Of a DNA stretch of 64,000 nucleotides, positions 15,531 through 24,036 are shown one piece after another. This DNA is from Oscillospiraceae bacterium. GTDB lineage: Bacteria; Bacillota; Clostridia; Saccharofermentanales; Saccharofermentanaceae. The stretch is taken from contig FWXP01000003.1 in the NCBI GenBank assembly GCA_900176545.1, forward strand, positions 1 to 64,000, given 5' to 3'. Position 1 is the first letter of the stretch, and each line of letters starts with the position of its first letter. The translations under genes and the position numbers were made by a program. The notes beneath the pieces are model-generated. The model saw only the letters and a program-made list of their open reading frames with translations. It was not told the DNA's origin and searched no databases.

Positions 15531-15559
15531 TTGACAATAAGGATTCTGCCGAGTAGTAT
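15531..15559 (+). promoter_or_regulatory. Sigma70-type promoter of the DUF3800 leader RNA
   Basis: TTGACA (15531-15536), exactly 17 bases, TAGTAT (15554-15559). The predicted start is near 15566, just before the first hairpin of the leader. Confidence 0.75.
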
Positions 15560-15564
15560 GAATA

Positions 15565-15650
15565 CAAGTAAGAGTTATTCTTACAGAGGCTGGTCTTCGG
15601 ATCTGGTCTCGCCGCAGACGGGAGCAACTCCCGTCATTTTTATTTTCTGG
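15565..15650 (+). ncRNA. Structured leader RNA upstream of DUF3800
   Basis: Hairpin GTAAGA (15568-15573) / TCTTAC (15579-15584) is followed by a GC-rich middle, then GACGGGAG (15617-15624) / CTCCCGTC (15628-15635) and a T-rich tail. The last hairpin is a good intrinsic terminator, so a short RNA of about 80 nt can be made alone. Structured RNA motifs lying just before DUF3800 genes are known as the DUF3800 motif series. Position and shape fit that group; I could not compare the sequence with any of its models. Confidence 0.6.
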
Positions 15651-15660
15651 AGAATTTGGT

Positions 15661-16334
15661 GTGAATCAACTTAGCGTATTTATAGATGAGAGTGGAGATT
15701 TTTCTTTTGGGAAAGAATCATCAGAGTATTATTTGATAACTCTTGTACTTCATGATCAAGATGATCAACTTAATGATCTGATAGAACACCTTGATGCTAA
15801 GATGAATATGATTGCCCCTGTATCGAAGCAATACATACCGGACCGTTGATTCGCCAAAAAGATGAATACTCAAATATGACGTTGGACGATAGGCGTGATC
15901 TGTTGTACACGTTCCACCATTTTGTCAGAAAGGTCCCGATCAGATATCACACCATCGCTATAAAGAAGAAAGAGTGTAGGCATCACGATGACCTGGTGTC
16001 GAGATTATCCAAGGAGTTAAATCAGTTTGCACTTTCACACCTTGAATACTTTCAAAGATACAATCAGATCGTTGTATATTACGATAATGGACAGCAAGAG
16101 ATAAAGAATATTTTGAATACTGTATTCAGTATCAATTTCACTGTTGTGGATTTTAGGGTAGTGGATCCACGCGATTATAGACTTTTTCAAGTTAGTGATT
16201 ACTTCTGTTCCTTGGAATTGTTATATATAAAAATGCAGAAAGGTACATTGGCCAAGACTGAAAGATTGTTTTTCTATAAGCCTCAAGAATTGAAGAAACA
16301 GTTTCTCAAGGAAATCCACAAGAAGCATTTATAG
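15661..16334 (+). pseudogene. DUF3800 protein, frameshifted near residue 60
   Basis: GTG 15661, preceded by TGGAGA, starts V-F-I-D-E-S-G-D-F-S-F, the first acidic motif of DUF3800 (RNase-H-like fold, probably nuclease). That frame ends at a TGA at 15847-15849. In the next frame the expected continuation (H-T-G-P-L-I-R-Q-K-D-E-Y) is encoded from about 15833, before the formal ATG at 15846. It runs to 16334 with the conserved Y-Y-D-N-G-Q, D-Y-R-L-F-Q-V-S-D-Y and C-S-L-E-L. A single base change near 15825-15835 restores one protein of about 224 residues. It is either a recent pseudogene, programmed frameshifting or a sequencing error. AT content is higher than in its neighbours, which suggests acquisition. 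Confidence 0.8.
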
Positions 16335-16496
16335 ATGAATATGAATGAGTAAAGCTGCGGTATACCGTGATGATTTGTGAACAGAGCATTAAGACGAGTT
16401 TACAGATTAGGAATATACTGTCCGCAATTTAACATCGGGTTATGGATATAATGGGGCTTGTTGAAAGTTGAACGGATCAAAGGGAGGAAATAGAAA

Positions 16497-17009
16497 ATGA
16501 TTCAGGAAAGTTTGGCACGTATGGGTAAGGTAGGTAAGAGAGAGGATCTGTCATACAGATCTGCTACACCTGAGGAGGCAGAGCGCTGCCGTAAGGCAGA
16601 AAGGATGAAGAGCTGGTCTCTGCCTGCGCAGGCATTCGGTATCTTCATCGGATTGGCATTGACGATCTATTGCTTTATATCCGTAGACAGTCCTTATGTA
16701 TGGCCTGTAGGTGCAGTGATCACATTGATAGAAGTAATTGCATTCTTCGTTTATAAGGCGGATGCAGCGCCTTCCAAGTCATTTGAGGTCATCGAGGGTG
16801 AAGTAACATCCATCACGAGGACCAACAAGCGTAAGTACGTAAATGCATGGGTAGAGCAGGATCAGGTGACTGTAAGAAAGTATCGCTGGTGTTCTGCATT
16901 CCACCTTTACACAGGTACACGCGTGATGCTGGTAAGAGGTGACAGGGGCGAGGGCAAGAAGCCTGACTATTTTGCGATTGCCATCGGTGACGATCCTTTT
17001 ACAAGATAA
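16497..17009 (+). CDS. Two-helix membrane protein with cytoplasmic tail
   Basis: 170 residues: a charged N-terminal part (1-42), two membrane helices at about 44-64 and 70-88, and a C-terminal beta-rich domain that ends in R-V-M-L-V-R-G-D-R-G. GGAGG lies 9 bases before the ATG, and TATAAT near 16445 is a possible -10 box. No family recognised. The next gene has the same layout without clear sequence identity. Confidence 0.7.
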   Translation: MIQESLARMGKVGKREDLSYRSATPEEAERCRKAERMKSWSLPAQAFGIFIGLALTIYCFISVDSPYVWPVGAVITLIEVIAFFVYKADAAPSKSFEVIEGEVTSITRTNKRKYVNAWVEQDQVTVRKYRWCSAFHLYTGTRVMLVRGDRGEGKKPDYFAIAIGDDPFTR

Positions 17010-17034
17010 GCAGAAGATATCCTGATAATCCAAA

Positions 17035-17068
17035 GGAGAACAGACGTTATATCTGTTCTCCCTTTTTG
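17035..17068 (+). terminator. Strong intrinsic terminator
   Basis: A perfect 10-bp stem, GGAGAACAGA (17035-17044) with TCTGTTCTCC (17052-17061), then CTTTTTG. Confidence 0.92.
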
Positions 17069-17111
17069 TGTTAAGATTGGTACGATCTAAGGTTATGGAG
17101 GGGTATCTTAA

Positions 17112-17666
17112 ATGGGAGATATTATCGAAGACAGTTGGCGTGCGCCTGCTCCGACAGAGAGGGAACAGATACTTAAGGTTCTGAAGGAAAGACGCAGACG
17201 TGAACTTATCACGATATTCCTGTGCATCGTTTGCATCGTATTATGTGTAGTATTTCTTATCTTTCAGATATCGCTGGTGCTGACGACGATATCTGTAGTG
17301 CTCGGGATGTTCTCGCTTTGGAAATTACTCGGTAAGAGTCTGGTATGTGTAGAACATGAGAGCCTGATACGAGCCACGGATGGCGGAGATCTCTATCTCT
17401 CGGATGTAGTAGTTGTCGGTAAGGATATACGAACAAGGGGATATCGCGGATACTCACATAACGGAAAGAGCGTCCAAGGTCATTCGCAAATGTCTCCGTT
17501 CCTGATATGGACATCCGGGGTAGAGGAAGCAGGCTGCAGATATGATTTCTTTATGGGCACTGATGCCGTGACATTTTTCAGGTGTAAGACCTACGAACGC
17601 GGATACATAATACGATACGTCAGTTCCGGCAGCATCGCATATTTTGACTATATTCCGTGTGACTAA
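17112..17666 (+). CDS. Two-helix membrane protein
   Basis: 184 residues: a basic N-terminal stretch with K-E-R-R-R-R-E, two adjacent membrane helices (about 34-54 and 57-76), and a C-terminal domain with four Cys and several aromatic strands. GGAGGGGT precedes the ATG. The layout resembles the previous gene but the sequence does not. No family recognised. Confidence 0.7.
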   Translation: MGDIIEDSWRAPAPTEREQILKVLKERRRRELITIFLCIVCIVLCVVFLIFQISLVLTTISVVLGMFSLWKLLGKSLVCVEHESLIRATDGGDLYLSDVVVVGKDIRTRGYRGYSHNGKSVQGHSQMSPFLIWTSGVEEAGCRYDFFMGTDAVTFFRCKTYERGYIIRYVSSGSIAYFDYIPCD

Positions 17667-17674
17667 TAAACAAA

Positions 17675-17703
17675 AAGAACCGCCGACTTTGTCGACGGTT
17701 CTT
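17675..17703 (-). terminator. Terminator of leuS (partly bidirectional)
   Basis: AAGAACCG and CGAC (17675-17687) pair with GTCG and CGGTTCTT (17691-17703) across one mismatch. On the minus strand the stem is followed by TTTTTG, so it ends leuS. On the plus strand the T run is weaker. Confidence 0.8.
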
Positions 17704-17725
17704 CTGTTATATCTTGTCTTTAAGA

Positions 17726-20206
17726 TCACTTTGCAACGATGTTTGCAAGGCGTCCCTTTACGTAGATGAACTTCACGATGCTTCTTCCTGCGAGAGCCTT
17801 CTCGAGTCTCTCGTCAGCCTTGACCTGAGCTTCAACTGCAGCCTGATCAGCATCGGCGGGAATGTCTACCTTGAACATTACCTTACCGTTGATCTGAACA
17901 GCGATCTCGATCTCATCCTTAACGAGTGCGGACTCGTCGAAGGAAGGCCACTTCTGGTTGAAGATGGAGTATTCGTTGCCGAATGTCTCGCACCAGATCT
18001 CCTCTGTCATGTGAGGAGCGAAGGGGCTGAGAAGAAGGATCAGCTTCTCTGCTGCGTAGCGTACGAGCTGAGGCTTAGCATTTGCTAACTGCTGGTACTT
18101 GTTGATAGCATTTATAAGCTCCATCATACGTGCAACGGAAGTATTGAACTGGAATCTGTCGATGTCGAATGTCGCACTCTTGATCGTGTAGTTCAGAACA
18201 TAATTGAGTTCCTTCTCATCCTTGCCCATCTCGATCTTGGAGATGTCGGAATCCTTGATGGATGCTACGTCCTCGGCAAGTTTCTCTACACGGCGTGTGA
18301 ACTTCAAGATGGCCTGGATACCGTCATCGTTCCAGGGGCCGCCCTCGGTGTATGCAAAGCCGAATGCAAGGTATGTCCTGAAGACATCGGAACCGTGCTT
18401 AGCAACATACTCGTCGGGTGCTACCGTATTACCTCTGGACTTACTCATCCTGTTACCGTCGGGTCCTAAGATGATACCCTGGTGAACGAGGCTCTTGAAG
18501 GGCTCGTCGAAGTCGATAAGACCCATGTCCCTCATTGCCTTACAGATGAATCTTGCATAGAGAAGATGCATTGCTGCATGCTCGGGACCGCCGACATACT
18601 TATCAACGGGAAGGAGCTTCTTGATCTTCTCCTTATCGAAGATAGCATCGTTGTTCTTGTTGTCGGGATAACGGAATTCGTACCATGAAGAGTCAACGAA
18701 AGTATCCATCGTATCGGGATCTCTCTTTGCATCGCCGCCGCACTTGGGGCACTTGCAGTTCATGAAGGAATCACACTTTGCAAGAGGGGATTCTCCGTCG
18801 GGTGTGAACTCTACGTCGTAGGGAAGAAGGACGGGAAGATCCTTCTCGGGAACCGGTACTACACCGCACTTCTCACAGTGGATCATGGGGATAGGTGTAC
18901 CCCAGTATCTCTGTCTGGAGATGAGCCAGTCACGAAGTCTGTAGTTGACTGTCTTATGACCCATGCCCATAGTAGCGAGCTTATTAACGATAGCGTCGAT
19001 AGCAGCATGCATCTCGATGCCGTTGAACTCATCGGAATTAACGAGTACACCCTTCTTCTCGCAGTAGGGAAGCTCGTCCTCGGCGCCTTCCTTGGATGCT
19101 ACGACCCTGATGATATCAAGACCGAACTTTGTAGCGAACTCGAAGTCTCTCTCATCGTGTGCAGGTACTGCCATAACGACACCTGTACCGTATGCAGCGA
19201 TAACATAATCTGAAGTCCAGATAGGTACTTTTCTTCCGTTCAAGGGATGGATAGCATAGGAGCCCGTGAAGACGCCTGTCTTCTCTCTTGTAGTGGACAT
19301 ACGGTCGATATCGGATGCCTTGGAAGTGAAGAGCTTGTAGTCATCTACCTGTGCCTTGCACTCGTCTGTAGTGAGCTTGCTGCAGAGCTCTGATTCGGGA
19401 GCAACTACAACGTAAGTAACACCCATGAACGTATCTGCTCTTGTAGTGAATACTTCGAGCTTTAAGGGCTCTCCGTTCTCGTCCTTCAAGATCTCGCCGT
19501 CCTTCTCGACTGTGAATGCTACCTGGGATCCTTCGGATCTTCCAATCCAGTTGGTCTGGATCTTCTTTGTCTTCTCAGGCCAGTCGAGGTCGGGAAGGCA
19601 GTCAAGGAGTTCCTGTGCATAGTCTGTGATCTTGAAGAACCACTGAGTCATGTTCTTCTTTACTACTTCGCTGTCGCATCTCTCGCACTTGCCGTCGATA
19701 ACCTGCTCGTTTGCAAGAACCGTCTTACACTTGTCGCACCAGTTGACGGGTGCGTTCTTTCTGTATGCGAGACCCTTGTTATAGAGCTGGATGAACAGCC
19801 ACTGGTTCCACTTGTAGTATTCGGGAGTACATGTAGCGAGCTCGTAGTCCCAGTCGAAGGTGGCACCCATCTCGCGGAGCTGCTTCTCCATCGTCTCTAT
19901 GTTCTTGAAAGTGGAATCCTGAGGATGGATACCTGTCTTGATGGCATAGTTCTCTGCAGGAAGTCCGAATGCGTCGAATCCCATGGGATGGAATACGTTA
20001 TAACCCTGCATCCTCTTCATCCTTGACCATGAGTCGGTAAGGGAGTAGTTATACCAGTGTCCGAGGTGAAGGTTGGCACCTGAAGGATAGGAGAACATCT
20101 CGAGGCAGTAGAGCTTCTCGCCCTCCTTGTTCGGATCGAACTTGTAAAGGCCGGTGTCGGCCCACTTCTTCTGCCACTTGCGGTCGATATCAACTGAATA
20201 AGGCAT
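17726..20206 (-). CDS. leuS: Leucyl-tRNA synthetase
   Basis: 826 residues; class I synthetase that charges tRNA-Leu in the cytoplasm. The HIGH motif reads H-L-G-H (about residue 48) and the KMSKS loop reads R-M-S-K-S, both in the expected places. The editing domain (about 220-420) and a C-terminal anticodon domain are present, and two C-x-x-C pairs near 160-180 look like a zinc knuckle. The start at 20206 follows AAGGAT; the upstream in-frame ATG at 20227 would overlap that site. No T-box leader is visible in the short intergenic region, which it shares with the divergent mreB-like gene. Confidence 0.97.
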   Translation of the reverse strand: MPYSVDIDRKWQKKWADTGLYKFDPNKEGEKLYCLEMFSYPSGANLHLGHWYNYSLTDSWSRMKRMQGYNVFHPMGFDAFGLPAENYAIKTGIHPQDSTFKNIETMEKQLREMGATFDWDYELATCTPEYYKWNQWLFIQLYNKGLAYRKNAPVNWCDKCKTVLANEQVIDGKCERCDSEVVKKNMTQWFFKITDYAQELLDCLPDLDWPEKTKKIQTNWIGRSEGSQVAFTVEKDGEILKDENGEPLKLEVFTTRADTFMGVTYVVVAPESELCSKLTTDECKAQVDDYKLFTSKASDIDRMSTTREKTGVFTGSYAIHPLNGRKVPIWTSDYVIAAYGTGVVMAVPAHDERDFEFATKFGLDIIRVVASKEGAEDELPYCEKKGVLVNSDEFNGIEMHAAIDAIVNKLATMGMGHKTVNYRLRDWLISRQRYWGTPIPMIHCEKCGVVPVPEKDLPVLLPYDVEFTPDGESPLAKCDSFMNCKCPKCGGDAKRDPDTMDTFVDSSWYEFRYPDNKNNDAIFDKEKIKKLLPVDKYVGGPEHAAMHLLYARFICKAMRDMGLIDFDEPFKSLVHQGIILGPDGNRMSKSRGNTVAPDEYVAKHGSDVFRTYLAFGFAYTEGGPWNDDGIQAILKFTRRVEKLAEDVASIKDSDISKIEMGKDEKELNYVLNYTIKSATFDIDRFQFNTSVARMMELINAINKYQQLANAKPQLVRYAAEKLILLLSPFAPHMTEEIWCETFGNEYSIFNQKWPSFDESALVKDEIEIAVQINGKVMFKVDIPADADQAAVEAQVKADERLEKALAGRSIVKFIYVKGRLANIVAK

Positions 20207-20316
20207 ATATATTAATCCTTTCTTCAAAAATATACTTATTGATTAAACTATAAAATTCTATCACAGCACCATAAGAAATTGAAATATATTTGCAATCTTT
20301 TGCCACATTAGCTTAA

Positions 20317-20344
20317 TTGATTTATATGATCCTTACGCTATAAT
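20317..20344 (+). promoter_or_regulatory. Promoter of the mreB-like gene
   Basis: TTGATT (20317-20322), 16 bases, TATAAT (20339-20344), about 67 bases before the start codon. Confidence 0.7.
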
Positions 20345-20410
20345 AGAATTGTTTTAGAAGGATTTATCAGCGTCTTTTGACGTTTTCTTATATATGAGGT
20401 GTGATTTTAT

Positions 20411-21424
20411 ATGGGTCTTGGAATGGAAATTGGTATCGATCTCGGTACCAGCAGTGTGTTGATCTATGTCCGCGGAAAGGGTGTCGTTCTCAAGGAACCT
20501 TCCGTAGTAGCAGTAAATAATAAGACAGGTAAGGTACTCGCAGTAGGTGAATCGGCTTCTCTTATGCTCGGCCGTACTCCCGGAGTAGTAGAGGCTATAA
20601 GACCTCTCCGTGAAGGCGTTATCTCTGATTTCCGTGCAACTGAAGTAATGCTCAAGGCATTCATCGGCAGAGTATGTAATGGTCTTCGTGCCACATACTT
20701 TAAGCCCACGATCGTAGTATGCGTACCTTCAGTCATTACTCCCGTTGAGCAGCAGGCAGTTGAGAATGCATGCCGTCACGCAGGTGCAAAGGATGTATTC
20801 CTTATCCGTGAGCCTATCGCCGCAGCTATCGGCGCAGGTATCGATATCACTAAGGCATGCGGTTCCATGGTAGTAGATATCGGAGGCGGTACGACGGATA
20901 TCTCCGTTATCTCCCTCTGTGAGCCTGTTGTCGATGCTTCCCTCAAGGTAGCAGGTGACAAGTTCGACGAAGCTATCATCAAGCACGTAAGAAGAAAGCA
21001 TAATATCCTCATCGGTGAGAAGACTGCCGAGATGCTGAAGATACAGATCGGTTGTGCTTACCCCAGAGACGAGGAGCTTACATTAGACGTTAGAGGAAGA
21101 AACCTTATCACGGGTCTTCCTTCCACTGTTACGGTATCTTCCACTGAGATGCTCGAAGCACTCGAGGAACCCGTATCTTCAATCTTCGAAGCAGTACACG
21201 TAGTACTCGAGAAGACACCCCCGGAGCTCATGGCTGATATCTCCCAGAGAGGTATCGTAATGACGGGCGGAGGAGCACTTCTTTACGGTCTCGACCGTAT
21301 GCTCGCTACCAAGATCGGTATCGACGTATACATCGCTCAGGATCCTATCTCCTGCGTAGCCATCGGTACAGGTAAGGCGCTCGACATGATGGATAAGTTC
21401 GCTGCATTGGGCGACCAGACCTGA
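20411..21424 (+). CDS. mreB: Rod-shape protein of the MreB/Mbl family
   Basis: 337 residues; bacterial actin that polymerises under the membrane and guides lateral wall synthesis. The phosphate-1 motif I-G-I-D-L-G-T-S-S is at about 8-16 and the phosphate-2 motif D-I-G-G-G-T-T-D at about 158-165. The adenosine motif is M-T-G-G-G-A-L-L near 290. The two amphipathic or hydrophobic contacts of the family are present. It is monocistronic between a good promoter and terminator, without mreCD nearby, which suits an Mbl- or MreBH-type paralogue as well as MreB proper. Confidence 0.92.
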   Translation: MGLGMEIGIDLGTSSVLIYVRGKGVVLKEPSVVAVNNKTGKVLAVGESASLMLGRTPGVVEAIRPLREGVISDFRATEVMLKAFIGRVCNGLRATYFKPTIVVCVPSVITPVEQQAVENACRHAGAKDVFLIREPIAAAIGAGIDITKACGSMVVDIGGGTTDISVISLCEPVVDASLKVAGDKFDEAIIKHVRRKHNILIGEKTAEMLKIQIGCAYPRDEELTLDVRGRNLITGLPSTVTVSSTEMLEALEEPVSSIFEAVHVVLEKTPPELMADISQRGIVMTGGGALLYGLDRMLATKIGIDVYIAQDPISCVAIGTGKALDMMDKFAALGDQT

Positions 21425-21453
21425 TATATCGAATCATATCAATGAATCTTCAA

Positions 21454-21480
21454 GACATCCGCTTCGGCGGGTGTCTTTTT
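21454..21480 (+). terminator. Terminator of the mreB-like gene
   Basis: GACATCCGC, TTCG loop, GCGGGTGTC (21454-21475), then five Ts: a UUCG-capped nine-pair stem. Confidence 0.92.
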
Positions 21481-21497
21481 GTGACACAAAAGTTTGA

Positions 21498-21526
21498 TTG
21501 ACTCTAAAGAAACTAAGTGATATCAT
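21498..21526 (+). promoter_or_regulatory. Promoter of rho
   Basis: TTGACT (21498-21503), 17 bases, TATCAT (21521-21526). The start is expected near 21533. Confidence 0.7.
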
Positions 21527-21534
21527 CCCTACAA

Positions 21535-21559
21535 CGGACGGATCTTAGTCCGCTTTTTA
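21535..21559 (+). terminator. Short hairpin plus T run at the 5' end of the rho leader
   Basis: CGGAC (21535-21539) pairs with GTCCG (21548-21552) and is followed by CTTTTTAT. The hairpin would sit on the first bases of the rho mRNA. The five-base stem is weak, so it may stabilise the 5' end rather than stop transcription. Confidence 0.35.
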
Positions 21560-21619
21560 TCCCGATTACAATTTATGTTTTGTATTTTGTTAATCCCCAA
21601 TTAATCTAATGAGGTATTT

Positions 21620-23548
21620 ATGTCCGATTACGATCAATTGCTCTCTAAGTCCAAGGAAGATCTGGAAGCTATCGCAGTACAGTTCGGAGACTTCACAGCA
21701 GAAGTCGCAGCTACCAAGACACGTGAAGAGTTGATCGCCGCCATCAGTGGAACTCCCGTACAGGAAGAAAAGCCTAAGAAGGCTCCCGCTAAGAAGACTT
21801 CTACGAGAAAGAAGAAGTCTGATGAAGAGACGGCTGTCGAACCTTCGGATGAAGAGAAGCCCAAGAAGGAAGTGAAGAAGGCGGCTGCTAAGAAGACCAC
21901 TTCCAAGACTTCCAAGAAGACAGAGAAAAAGGCTGAAGACAAAGAGGAGTCCAAGGCAGAAGAGAAGCCTGAGCAGGAAGCTTCTGAGAAGCCTTCCAAG
22001 CCTAAGAAGGCTCCCGCCAAGAAGACTTCCAAGAAGAAGGAAGAGAACATCTCTATCGAGGAGATCGCCCCCGCTGCCGAAGAGGTAAAGGCAGAGGAGA
22101 CCAAGCCTTCCGAGGAAGAAGCTAAGCCTAAGGCAAAGAAGACTTCCAAGAGGACTTCAAAGAAGAAGGCAGAAGAGCCTTCGGAAGAGGTTAAGGAAGA
22201 AGCAGCTCCTGCAGAGGAAGCTGCGAAGGCTGAGGCTCCCAAGGCTGAGTCTCCCGCAAGGAACGACAGACCTTCCAAGAGCAAGAAGAGAAGGATCTCC
22301 TTCGGTCCCGAGCAGACACCTACCGCAGTAGATATCCCCGCTGAAGAGAAAGCAGAAGAGCAGAAGGCTGAAGCTCCTGCTCCCACTCCCGAGATACAGT
22401 ATCGCGAGGTAGAAGGTATCCTTTCCATCGGCGGTGAGAACCGTAATGATTTCTGCGGATTCGTTCACAGGAATAACTATCTTCCCGGTGAGGACGATGC
22501 ATATGTTCCCGGTCAGATGATCAAGAGACTGGGCCTTCGTAAGGGAGATAAGATCAAGGGTCTTGTTGCTCCCGCAAGAGGCAAGGAGAAGTACGCTCCC
22601 CTTCGTAAGGTCATCTCCGTCAACAGTATCGAGATCCCCGAGGATTCCGATTTTGACATCATAAGGAAGCGTCCCAGGTTCGAGAGCCTGACTGCTATCT
22701 ATCCCGATCAGAGACTTGATCTCGAGACGGGTGCAGAGGACCTTTCCACACGTATAATCGACCTGTTCTCTCCCATCGGTAAGGGACAGAGAGGTATGAT
22801 CGTATCTCCTCCTAAGGCAGGTAAGACCATCCTCCTTAAGAAGGTTGCCAATTCCATCACTGCTAACAATCCTAACTGCAAGGTCATCGTTCTTCTTATC
22901 GACGAGCGTCCCGAGGAAGTTACGGATATGCAAAGATCCATCAAGGGCGAGGTCGTATATTCCACATTCGACAAGCGTCCCGAGAATCACGTAAGAGTTA
23001 CGGAGCTCGTTCTCGAGAGAGCCATGAGACTTGTTGAGCTCGGTGAGGATGTAGTAATCCTTCTTGACTCCATGACAAGACTTGCAAGAGCCTATAACCT
23101 TACGATCAATCCTACCGGTAGGACTCTTTCCGGAGGTCTTGATCCGGGATCTCTCTACGGTCCCAAGAGATTCTTCGGTGCAGCTCGTAATATCGAGTTC
23201 GGCGGATCACTTACGATCATCGCGACTGCTCTTATCGAGACAGGTTCACGTATGGACGAAGTTATCTTCGAGGAGTTCAAGGGTACGGGTAACATGGAAG
23301 TCGTTCTCGACAGAAGACTTGCAGACAGACGTATCTATCCTGCTATCGCAGTCGATAAGTCAGGTACGAGAAGAGAAGACCTTCTTCTTTCTCCCGAGGA
23401 GCTTGAGTCCGTATGGCTTACGAGAAAGGCTATCGCGGAAGTCGATACTCTGGCTGCTACATCCGCAGTCATCAACTTCATGAAGAGGACGACAAGCAAT
23501 GCTTCCTTCGTCCTTTCTGCCAAGAAATCATTCTCGGTAGATTCGTGA
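21620..23548 (+). CDS. rho: Transcription termination factor Rho with long disordered insert
   Basis: 642 residues against about 420 in E. coli. A Rho_N domain (about 1-48) is followed by about 210 residues made almost only of Lys, Glu, Ala, Pro and Ser, with repeated [10 protein letters not shown] blocks. The RNA-binding cold-shock domain (about 265-340) and the ATPase core come next. Walker A is [10 protein letters not shown] and Walker B is [11 protein letters not shown]. The hexamer translocates on RNA and ends transcription. Long basic/acidic inserts at this place are known in some Actinobacteria and Clostridia, where they change RNA binding or drive condensation. Here the role is inferred. 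Confidence 0.95.
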   Translation: MSDYDQLLSKSKEDLEAIAVQFGDFTAEVAATKTREELIAAISGTPVQEEKPKKAPAKKTSTRKKKSDEETAVEPSDEEKPKKEVKKAAAKKTTSKTSKKTEKKAEDKEESKAEEKPEQEASEKPSKPKKAPAKKTSKKKEENISIEEIAPAAEEVKAEETKPSEEEAKPKAKKTSKRTSKKKAEEPSEEVKEEAAPAEEAAKAEAPKAESPARNDRPSKSKKRRISFGPEQTPTAVDIPAEEKAEEQKAEAPAPTPEIQYREVEGILSIGGENRNDFCGFVHRNNYLPGEDDAYVPGQMIKRLGLRKGDKIKGLVAPARGKEKYAPLRKVISVNSIEIPEDSDFDIIRKRPRFESLTAIYPDQRLDLETGAEDLSTRIIDLFSPIGKGQRGMIVSPPKAGKTILLKKVANSITANNPNCKVIVLLIDERPEEVTDMQRSIKGEVVYSTFDKRPENHVRVTELVLERAMRLVELGEDVVILLDSMTRLARAYNLTINPTGRTLSGGLDPGSLYGPKRFFGAARNIEFGGSLTIIATALIETGSRMDEVIFEEFKGTGNMEVVLDRRLADRRIYPAIAVDKSGTRREDLLLSPEELESVWLTRKAIAEVDTLAATSAVINFMKRTTSNASFVLSAKKSFSVDS

Positions 23549-23598
23549 TTGACAAGAAGAACTAAAGAGAGTAATATCTCATAGTTACTATTAAATCC

Positions 23599-23636
23599 GG
23601 TATGGCATACGTGCACCTTTAAGTACGCGCCATATC
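23599..23636 (+). promoter_or_regulatory. Hairpin in the rpmE leader, candidate L31 leader
   Basis: GGTATGGC (23599-23606) pairs with GCCATATC (23629-23636), with a smaller inner stem, about 20 bases before the rpmE start and after a 50-base spacer from rho. Leaders of L31 mRNAs are known in Firmicutes, and this placement would suit autoregulation. Sequence match not tested. Confidence 0.4.
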
Positions 23637-23656
23637 TTTGATGAGAGGTGAGATCA

Positions 23657-23857
23657 ATGAAGAGCGACATCCATCCCAAGACTTACTTGGTTACGGTTAA
23701 GTGTGCTTGCGGTGCTACATTTGAGACACTCTCCACGAAGGAAGACCTTCGTGTTGATATCTGCTCAAACTGCCACCCTTTCTACACAGGTAAGCAGAAG
23801 CTTGTAGATACAGGCGGACGTGTTGACAAGTTCAACAAGAGAATGGGAAGAGCATAA
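23657..23857 (+). CDS. rpmE: Ribosomal protein bL31, zinc-binding form
   Basis: 66 residues starting M-K-S-D-I-H-P-K. It keeps the four-Cys zinc set of the C+ form (C-A-C near the start and C-S-N-C later) and the H-P-F-Y-T-G block. It is a 50S component at the central protuberance. ATG 23657 is chosen because GAGAGGTGAG precedes it; the GTG at 23648 lies within that site. It follows rho, the usual order in Clostridia. Confidence 0.96.
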   Translation: MKSDIHPKTYLVTVKCACGATFETLSTKEDLRVDICSNCHPFYTGKQKLVDTGGRVDKFNKRMGRA

Positions 23858-23888
23858 TCCTGTTCGAGCGACTAAGAATCGTAAATAT

Positions 23889-23918
23889 AAGCGGCTTCGT
23901 AAGAGGCCGCTTGTTTTT
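23889..23918 (+). terminator. Terminator of rpmE
   Basis: AAGCGGC (23889-23895) pairs with GCCGCTT (23906-23912), then GTTTTTG. Confidence 0.88.
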
Positions 23919-24036
23919 GTTCGTTTTTGTCATGTCTTAGTATCGAGTTCATGGCGTTTTATCTTTGTCCCCGCGGATTTATATTATATTCAGGTTAACG
24001 ATCATTAAATAATGATCATTTTGCGGGGAATGATGT

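Noticed and set aside
20207-20410. T-box leader for leuS
   Set aside because: Only about 200 bases separate leuS from the divergent gene, and there is no T-box sequence or terminator on the leuS side.
21634-22428. Long minus-strand open frame across the rho insert
   Set aside because: It is the antisense of the AAG/GAG-rich low-complexity region, giving Ser/Phe/Leu-rich nonsense.
24000-24017. GATCATTA-N2-TAATGATC palindrome as an operator
   Set aside because: A clean dyad, but very AT-rich, isolated and without a regulator gene nearby; I could not separate it from chance or from a promoter stem.
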